Below the pieces are notes generated by a model. That model was not told the DNA's origin, did not search any database, and saw nothing but the letters and a program-made list of their open reading frames with translations. Shown one piece after another: positions 58,396 to 64,000 of a DNA stretch of 64,000 nt (positions are counted from its first letter, which is position 1; each line of letters begins with the position of its first letter). Origin of the DNA: Planctomycetota bacterium (GTDB lineage Bacteria; Planctomycetota; UBA1135; UBA2386); contig JADLHO010000065.1 of NCBI GenBank assembly GCA_020848735.1, positions 1 to 64,000 of the forward strand, written 5' to 3'. Made by a program: the position numbers and the translations under genes.

Positions 58396-61154
58396 CCGCC
58401 GCCTCCGCGGTCCGCGGGGCCCGTCGGGTCCGGTCTGGTCGACGTGCGCTGCCGTTCGTCGAGGGTGCCGGCGCTGCGGTAGCCGCGCGCGTTCTCGAGG
58501 ACCTGCGGCCGCAGCCACCCCACGAGCCCGCCGCCCGCGAGCGCGAGGCCCTGCAGCGCACCGAAGAGGTGCTCGGGCCGACCACGCAACGCCGCGGGGA
58601 TCGCGCAGAGCGCGATGGGCACGCCGACCGCGATGCGCTTGAGGAAGCGGGCGAGCGGCGCGAACTTGCCGCGCTCGCTCGCGACGAGCCGCTCGTAGTT
58701 GCCGCCGCCGCGCCACGCACGCCGCAGGATCCATCCGAGCGTGCACTGCGCCGCGTTCGCGATCTCGCGCACCGCCGACGCCGGCGCGGCGCGGAAGCGA
58801 CCGCCGGCCGCGGCGATGCGACGGAAGAGATCGGTGTCCTCACCGCCCGAGCGGCCGAAGCGCGCGTCGAAGCGGTAGCCGTACTCGAAGAACCACACGC
58901 CGTCGACGAGCGTGTTCGAGGTGCGCGTGCGCTCCCAGCCGAGGTCGAGGTTCTCGGGACCCGCGGGCTTCTCGTGGAAGCCGCCGCGACGCACCCAGCC
59001 CGGTGCCTCGGGCGGGAGGATCGACTCGACGCGGCCGAACGCCGCATCGGCGCGCCCGGCCTGCATCGCATCCCAGAGCCCGCGCAACCACCAGCGATCG
59101 GCGCGCTCGTCGTCGTCGATGAACGCGACGTACCGCGCGGGACCGAACTCGAGCGCGCGATTGCGCGCGAGGGCGATGCTGCGCTCCGGCTCGACCGCAT
59201 ACCGCACGACGAAGCGCGGCGCGGCCTCGGCCGCGAAGGTGAGGACGGCGGCCTCTGCGGTCCGTTCGACGTCGTTGTCGACGACGCGGACCTCGACGCT
59301 GCGCACCCCCGGGGGGAGCTCGACCTCGAGCAGGCTCGCGAGCGTGCCCTTGAGGAGCTGCGGACGGCGGTAGCTCGCGATGCAGATCGCGAGATCGGCG
59401 CCGCCCGGCTTGGGCACCATGGCGTGCTCGGGTCTCGGACGTTGCGTGCGCGTCGTCGTCATGCGGGTGGAGTCGGTATCGGCGCCGAGTTCGACGCGGT
59501 AGCGGCGGCGGAGCAACCAGTGCTTCGCGAGCTGCACCGCGAGGAGCGTGACGAAGATCGGGTTGGTCGTCGCGTAGCGGCGGAAGAGCCGACGCGGTTC
59601 GCAGAGCAGTCGGAAGAACCACTCCATCCCGATCGACTGCAGCCAGGCGGGCGCCTGGCGCACCGCTCCGGCGTGGAAGTCGAATGCGGCGCCGACGCCG
59701 AGCATGACGCCCGGCACGCGCCCGCTGTGGTCTGCCATCCAGCGCTCCTGCTTCGGGCACCCGAGCCCCACGAGGATGAGGTCGGGCTGCAGCGCCGCGA
59801 GCCGTTTGGTCGTCGCGTCGTCCTCCTCCGGCGAGAGCGTGCGGAACGGCGGCGAGATCGCGGCCGCGATCTCGAGCTCGGGGAAGCGCTTCTCGAGGTT
59901 CTCGACGAGCCGCTCGAGGCGGTCGGAGCGACCGCCGTAGAGCACGACGCGCCAGCCGCGCTGCTCGGCGCGGGCGAGCGCGTGGAGCATCGTCGTCGGC
60001 CCGTAGACCCGCGACGCGTTGCGGTGGCCGAGGAGCTTCTGCGCCCACACGATCGGCATCCCGTCGGCGACGCAGAGCCCTGCGCCGCGGAGCGCCTCCT
60101 TGTGCGAGGGCCCGCGCGCACCCTCGACGACGCTGTGCACCGGGCAGAACGCGACGTAGCGCGGCTTGCCGCCCTCGATCCACGCATCGATCCGATCGAC
60201 CACCTCGTTCATCGCGAGATCGGCGATCGGGATGCCGAGCACCTCGGTGACGGTCGCGGCCCCGGCGCGCGGCTCCGGGCGTGGCGTTCCCCGCAGGACG
60301 CGCACGAACGAGCGCATCAGGAACACGAACGACATCAGCAGGACGACGAGGTCGTAGCCGAAGCACTTGCGGCGGATGTAGTGGAGCTCCGCCTCGAAGC
60401 GTTCGTGCCAATCCTCGACGAGGTCGGCGCCGACGCGATTGTCGACCACCGCGACCTGCGCGAGGCTCGTGAGGCCGGGCTTCACGCGGTTGCGCTCGAC
60501 GAAGCCCTGGATCTGCGTGCGGAGGCGATCCTCGAGCGCGATCGGGATCGGCCGCGGTCCGACGACCTCCATCTCGCCGCGGACGACGTTCCAGAGCTGC
60601 GGCAGCTCGTCGATCTTGAGCTGTCGCAGGAGGCGACCGATGCGCGTGATCTGCGGGTCCTGCTTCGTCACACCGAGCGCCGTCTTCTGCTCGGCACCGA
60701 CGCAGAGCGTCCGCACCTTGTAGATCGTGAACGGGCGCCCACCCTGGCCGCGGCGCGTCTGACGGAAGAAGAAGGGCCCGGGCGACGTGATCTTCACCGC
60801 GAGCCACACGAGCGGCACGAGCGGGAGGAGCAGTGCCGTCGCGACCACGGCGGCGAACCGCTGCGCCGCGCTCCAGAGGATCGGCGAGTGGATCGGCGAG
60901 AGGTCGCGCAACTCGGCGTCGGTGCGGCTTGTGGTCTCCTCGCGGCGCTGGTTGCGCGGCGCGGGACCGGCGCGCATGAGCGCGGCGAGGCGCTCGCCGC
61001 TCGAACGCGCCTCGTCGCGCGGGTCGATCGCCGGTGAGCCGAGCGTCGCGTGCACGTCGACGCCGTGCGACATGAGGGTCTCCAGCGGCGTCCCGACGAT
61101 GGTGCCCGCCGTCGCCGGATCGCTCGTCCACGGGTGCCGCTGTTCGCCGGTCAT
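58392..61154 (-). CDS. Three-domain fusion: initiating sugar transferase, WecG/TagA transferase, GT2 glycosyltransferase
   Basis: This 920-residue protein has three complete enzyme domains in one open frame. Residues 85-290: polyprenyl-phosphate sugar transferase (WcaJ/WbaP C-terminal type) with a membrane helix at 100-121, FTIYKVRTL, LKIDELPQLWNV and EMEVVGPRPIP. Residues 300-545: WecG/TagA/CpsF transferase with VADGMPIVW, LYGGRSDR, LVGLGCPKQERWM and GAAFDFHAGAVRQAP. Residues about 583-850: GT2 with ICIASYRRPQL and AFIDDDERADRWW. Two hydrophobic helices follow near the end. The protein could start and extend the lipid-linked unit by itself. An internal ATG at 59462 could yield a separate GT2 product. 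Confidence 0.87.
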   Translation of the reverse strand: MTGEQRHPWTSDPATAGTIVGTPLETLMSHGVDVHATLGSPAIDPRDEARSSGERLAALMRAGPAPRNQRREETTSRTDAELRDLSPIHSPILWSAAQRFAAVVATALLLPLVPLVWLAVKITSPGPFFFRQTRRGQGGRPFTIYKVRTLCVGAEQKTALGVTKQDPQITRIGRLLRQLKIDELPQLWNVVRGEMEVVGPRPIPIALEDRLRTQIQGFVERNRVKPGLTSLAQVAVVDNRVGADLVEDWHERFEAELHYIRRKCFGYDLVVLLMSFVFLMRSFVRVLRGTPRPEPRAGAATVTEVLGIPIADLAMNEVVDRIDAWIEGGKPRYVAFCPVHSVVEGARGPSHKEALRGAGLCVADGMPIVWAQKLLGHRNASRVYGPTTMLHALARAEQRGWRVVLYGGRSDRLERLVENLEKRFPELEIAAAISPPFRTLSPEEDDATTKRLAALQPDLILVGLGCPKQERWMADHSGRVPGVMLGVGAAFDFHAGAVRQAPAWLQSIGMEWFFRLLCEPRRLFRRYATTNPIFVTLLAVQLAKHWLLRRRYRVELGADTDSTRMTTTRTQRPRPEHAMVPKPGGADLAICIASYRRPQLLKGTLASLLEVELPPGVRSVEVRVVDNDVERTAEAAVLTFAAEAAPRFVVRYAVEPERSIALARNRALEFGPARYVAFIDDDERADRWWLRGLWDAMQAGRADAAFGRVESILPPEAPGWVRRGGFHEKPAGPENLDLGWERTRTSNTLVDGVWFFEYGYRFDARFGRSGGEDTDLFRRIAAAGGRFRAAPASAVREIANAAQCTLGWILRRAWRGGGNYERLVASERGKFAPLARFLKRIAVGVPIALCAIPAALRGRPEHLFGALQGLALAGGGLVGWLRPQVLENARGYRSAGTLDERQRTSTRPDPTGPADRGGGG

Positions 61155-61179
61155 GGTGTGTCGGGGTGCGCGTTCGCCT

Positions 61180-61638
61180 TCAGCTGAGTTCCTGGCGGTC
61201 CATGCGACGGTTCCACATCCGCACGAGGTCCGCCATCGAGCGCATCACGCCGAGCAGGCCGCGGGTCTCGGGGGCTTCCGCGCGGCGTGAGAGGAAGGCG
61301 CGGATGCGGACGTCGAGCGCCTCGACGTCGCCCGGCACCGATTCGTCGACGAGCGCGCCCGCGCCCGCGTTGACGACCTCCTTGAGGGCCGCGCGATCGA
61401 GGCCATCGACGATGGCGAGGATCAACGCGGTGGGGGTCTCCGCGTGCAGCGTGCGCACCACGTCGACTCCGAGCCGTCGGCAATCGACGAGGAACACGTC
61501 GAAGTCGTGCCCGTACGCGCTGGGCTCATCGGTGGTGACGACCACCATCCCGGGGAACGACGATCGCAGGCGCTCCGCGAGCGCACGGGCGCCCGTCGGT
61601 TCGTCGTGGACCACCAAGCTGCGGATCTCGTGGAGCAT
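61180..61638 (-). CDS. Receiver-like (pseudo-receiver) response regulator
   Basis: This 152-residue protein starts at ATG 61638; the track start adds shadow sequence. It reads LVVHDEPTGARALAERL, then DVFLVDCRRLG with the Asp where the phospho-acceptor sits, then ALILAIVDG and a terminal strand ALVDES where receivers normally have the Lys-Pro motif. The acidic pair is reduced to one residue and the Lys is missing, so normal phosphotransfer is doubtful. A helical tail of about 35 residues follows. It is first in the exopolysaccharide operon, 25 bases before the fusion gene, and may regulate it. Confidence 0.65.
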   Translation of the reverse strand: MLHEIRSLVVHDEPTGARALAERLRSSFPGMVVVTTDEPSAYGHDFDVFLVDCRRLGVDVVRTLHAETPTALILAIVDGLDRAALKEVVNAGAGALVDESVPGDVEALDVRIRAFLSRRAEAPETRGLLGVMRSMADLVRMWNRRMDRQELS

Positions 61639-62000
61639 GTTCCGAGTGCGGCGCGCGGTCGGCCGATCGTCGGGTCGATCGGCTGGCCCCCCGCATCGCC
61701 GAGAGCCGCGGACGGTCGCTGCGATCGCATCGACGACAGCGCATCGGGTCTTCGCTCGATGGTCCGCGAGACCACGGGGAATCCACCCGAGGGGCCGCTC
61801 GGCCGCCCCTCGGGCCCCTCGGCCCGAGAATCGTCGCGGAACGCGACGATCCGCGAGGTCGAGGGCCCCAGGCAACCGAGCGGCCGGGGCCGGCTGTGGC
61901 GGAGCGCAGCGAAGCCGCTGCGATCGGCAGGTTGCGGCCCCGTCCGCGATTCGAAGGCGCTCTCAACTCCGGTCGGGTGATCGCCCGATGACACCGAACG
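61639..62000. other. Divergent promoter region of the exopolysaccharide locus
   Basis: This 362-base gap separates the receiver-like gene (minus) from the Wza-like export gene (plus). I see no gene in it. Two strong hairpins lie near its middle: CCCGAGGGGC/GCCCCTCGGG at 61786-61814 and ATCGTCGCG/CGCGACGAT around a GAA loop at 61830-61850. They may be regulator sites or leader structures for one of the two diverging transcripts. Confidence 0.5.
61786..61850. repeat. Two adjacent perfect inverted repeats
   Basis: The first has 10-base arms with a 9-base spacer (61786-61795 and 61805-61814). The second has 9-base arms with a 3-base spacer (61830-61838 and 61842-61850). Both are perfect and lie 150-215 bases from the two flanking start codons. 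Confidence 0.7.
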
Positions 62001-64000
62001 GTGCGAGTCCCGAACCGACAGCTCATCGCCGGCGGCCTGGTCCTCTGCGGACTCGGCGGCTTCCTCGTCGCGTGCAAGAGTGCGACGGGTTCGACCGGGT
62101 TCGACCCGATCGCCCCGACCAATCCGCGACCCGCCTGGGTGACGAAGCTCGAGGAGCGCGTGCAACCGGTGCCTCCCGAGTCGCAGCCCGACGGCGCGCG
62201 GCTGTCCACGCCGACGGCCTGGCCGCCGACGGCGAGCGGCGTGGCGCGGGGGGTGCCCCACGGCTTCGCGACCTCGAAGGACGCGGCGGATGCCGCGGCG
62301 GCGAAGGCTGCGGCGGGCGATGCCGGCGCGGAGCGGAGCGCCGCGGCGGAGGCCGGCGCGCCGGCCGCGGCCCCGCGCGACCCGCGCAACGTCCACGAGC
62401 AGCTCGAGGGTGGCGTCGTCGTGCACGTCCACAACGTGGAGTCCGATGCCCCGGTCGAGCAGGGTCAGGACCCGCCCTCGCCGCTCGAACGCCTCTACGC
62501 CGGCGACTTCGCGACGACCTCGACGAAGGGCCTGCGGCAGTTCGGCTACGAGTTCTTCGAACGCGACCTCGGGACCGGCGGGCCGTCGAGCATCTCCGAG
62601 GATCACATCGTGCTGCCCGGCGACGAACTGCGCGTCGTGATGACGGGCACGTTCAAGGACCACATCTTCGGCACCGTCGAACCCGACGGCACGCTCGTCG
62701 TGCCCGAGGCCGGCTCGGTGATCGTGGCGGGCCGCAAGCTCGGCGAACTCGCCGACCTCATCAAGCGACAGATCGAGGAGCGCGCCCATCGCCGTGACTT
62801 CAACGTCGACGTGTCTCCCGGCCGCCTGCGCGGCTTCCGCGTGCACGTGGTCGGCGAGGTCGAGTCGCCCGGCATGGTCGAGGTCGCGGGTCGCGCGACC
62901 GTCCTCACCGCGCTCGCCGCGGCGAAGGGGCCGCGCAAGACCGGCTCGCTGCGCGCGGTGGAGGTGCGTCGCGAGGGGCGTCGCGTCGCGGTGATCGATC
63001 TCTACGAGTTCCTGCTCACCGGCGAGACCACGGGTCTCGAGGCCCTGCGCGGCGACGACGTGGTCTACGTCCCGTCGATCGGTCCGACCCTGGCCGTCGT
63101 CGGCGCGGTGCAACGGCCCGGGATCTACGAGGTGAGTCGGGACGCGACCGTGCGCGAGGCGCTGAGGCTCGCGGGCGGGCTCACCCCGTTCACGTTCATG
63201 CCGGGCGCCCAGATCGAACGCACGGTCGAGGGGCGTGGTCGCGCGCGCGTCGACGTCGGCCTCGACGAGGCGGGACTCGAGACGCGCATGGGCAATGGCG
63301 AGGTGTTGCTCGTCGGGGCGATCGACGCGGAGCGTCAGCCCTCGGTCGCGGTCGAGGGCCAGGTCGTGAGGCCGGGCTCGTATCCGTACCGCGAGCGGAT
63401 GACGGTCGGCGATCTCCTGCGCTCGGCCGACGGACTCACCATCGATGCCTTCATGCCGCAGGCCTTCCTCTCGCGGCAGATCGGCGAGCCGGGCAACGTG
63501 ACGATCGTCCCGGAGCGCGAGGCGATGCAGACCTCGCGCCGTGTGCTCGTCATCGACCTCGAGCGTGCGCTCGCGGGCGACCGTGAGCACGATCTGGAGC
63601 TGCGTCCGCTGGATCACCTGCTCGTCCGTGCCAGGCGCGATGCGGCGGCGACGCCGATCGTCGAGGTGATCGGCGGCGTGCGCGAGCCGGGCACCTACGA
63701 GCTCACGGCGGGGCTCACCGTCGCCCAGCTCGTGGCGATGGCCGGGAACGTCGTCCCCGAGGCGTACTACGACGAGGCGGAGTTGATCCGTCGCGCGTAC
63801 GACCCGTCGTCGCGCGGGCTCAGCGTGCAGCGCTACCGCTTCGATCTCGGCAAGGCGCTCCGCGAGGGCGGGGACGCCGACCCGCAGCTCGCGAACGGCG
63901 ACCAGCTCGTCGTGCGCACGCTGCACAGCGAACAGGTCCGCGTCCGGATCACCGGTCAGGTGCGCTTCCCCGGCGAGTATCCGTTCGCACGGGGGACGCG
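62001..64000 (+). CDS. Wza-like polysaccharide export lipoprotein with SLBB domains (3' end missing)
   Basis: The frame opens at GTG 62001 and has no stop before the window end (666 codons), so the track does not list it. The signal ends in the lipobox LVAC. After an Ala/Pro-rich linker, the polysaccharide-export domain (about 195-300) has LPGDELRVVMTG, GTVEPDGTLVVPEAGSV and GRKLGELADLIKRQIEE. SLBB-type units follow: VVGEVESPGMVEV, VVGAVQRPGIYEVS, VEGQVVRPGSYPY, VIGGVREPGTYELT and ITGQVRFPGEYPF, five so far. It should form the outer-membrane channel exporting the polysaccharide made by the divergent operon. Confidence 0.9.
   Translation, partial: MRVPNRQLIAGGLVLCGLGGFLVACKSATGSTGFDPIAPTNPRPAWVTKLEERVQPVPPESQPDGARLSTPTAWPPTASGVARGVPHGFATSKDAADAAAAKAAAGDAGAERSAAAEAGAPAAAPRDPRNVHEQLEGGVVVHVHNVESDAPVEQGQDPPSPLERLYAGDFATTSTKGLRQFGYEFFERDLGTGGPSSISEDHIVLPGDELRVVMTGTFKDHIFGTVEPDGTLVVPEAGSVIVAGRKLGELADLIKRQIEERAHRRDFNVDVSPGRLRGFRVHVVGEVESPGMVEVAGRATVLTALAAAKGPRKTGSLRAVEVRREGRRVAVIDLYEFLLTGETTGLEALRGDDVVYVPSIGPTLAVVGAVQRPGIYEVSRDATVREALRLAGGLTPFTFMPGAQIERTVEGRGRARVDVGLDEAGLETRMGNGEVLLVGAIDAERQPSVAVEGQVVRPGSYPYRERMTVGDLLRSADGLTIDAFMPQAFLSRQIGEPGNVTIVPEREAMQTSRRVLVIDLERALAGDREHDLELRPLDHLLVRARRDAAATPIVEVIGGVREPGTYELTAGLTVAQLVAMAGNVVPEAYYDEAELIRRAYDPSSRGLSVQRYRFDLGKALREGGDADPQLANGDQLVVRTLHSEQVRVRITGQVRFPGEYPFARGT

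Noticed and set aside
58392-59462. Separate GT2 gene starting at ATG 59462
   Set aside because: No stop codon separates it from the WecG-like part, so the continuous reading was preferred. The internal start is noted in the feature entry.

Overview
The window is about 70% GC. It reads as a chromosomal segment of a Gram-negative, exosortase-free planctomycete-like bacterium. This placement is an inference from gene content: a Ser/Thr kinase fused to a SUMF1 (formylglycine-enzyme-like) domain with an ECF sigma factor nearby, secreted FG-GAP and glucose/sorbosone dehydrogenase proteins sharing a C-terminal beta module, a Tat-exported Gfo/Idh/MocA oxidoreductase beside a TIM-barrel sugar isomerase, and DUF1111-like dihaem peroxidases. 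There are no rRNA or tRNA genes, CRISPR arrays, insertion sequences or phage genes. Most ORF-track lines are GC-driven shadows of about 49 real genes.

Layout. 1-3857: end of a probable sugar epimerase/reductase, an RmlC-like cupin, a secreted SUMF1 protein and an HD-GYP response regulator. 4161-6922: RluD-like pseudouridine synthase overlapping an SGNH protein. 6949-11041: aldolase/dehydrogenase fusion plus an ABC-2 exporter, all with ATGA overlaps. 11097-15824: propionyl-CoA to methylmalonyl-CoA module (epimerase, carboxyltransferase, biotin carboxylase, separate biotin carrier, lipoprotein). 15846-18139: RdgC-like protein split over two overlapping genes, then a secreted parvulin whose beta-1 strand lies at the C-terminus. 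18460-21848: patatin-ferredoxin fusion, SDR and DprE1-like FAD oxidase. 21781-23007: HNH endonuclease. 23213-37618: secretome and signalling block with two papain-like cysteine peptidases, unknown exported proteins, ECF sigma, kinase-SUMF1, FG-GAP protein, sugar dehydrogenase and a class-A-like serine hydrolase. 37814-40051: DEAD-box helicase and YugP-type membrane metallopeptidase. 40133-45177: three-subunit 4-hydroxybenzoyl-CoA-reductase-type molybdoenzyme plus SGNH protein. 45265-50107: YHS-like lipoprotein, dihaem peroxidase, Gfo/Idh/MocA oxidoreductase and hydroxypyruvate-isomerase-like protein. 50162-52473: HflK, HflC and a SelW-like selenoprotein with an in-frame TGA. 52592-54527: ATP-cone/Mrr-type nuclease and a second pseudouridine synthase. 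54546-64000: exopolysaccharide locus.

The exopolysaccharide locus is a tight minus-strand operon with 4-bp overlaps: receiver-like protein, a 920-residue fusion of initiating sugar transferase, WecG/TagA and GT2 glycosyltransferases, a GT4 glycosyltransferase, a Wzz-like copolymerase and an O-antigen ligase/polymerase. It is divergent from a Wza-like outer-membrane export lipoprotein that runs off the window end. A flippase was not seen and may lie outside.

The observations most worth checking are: the selenoprotein missed by ordinary ORF calling, with a SECIS-like hairpin 11 nt after the TGA; the patatin-ferredoxin/SDR/DprE1-like cassette; the apparently circularly permuted parvulin; the three-domain glycosyltransferase fusion; the shared C-terminal module on four exported proteins; the split RdgC; and a recurring TANNNT-like element 7-10 nt before start codons, suggesting leaderless promoters. 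Nothing was searched against a database. All family names come from recognising motifs by eye.
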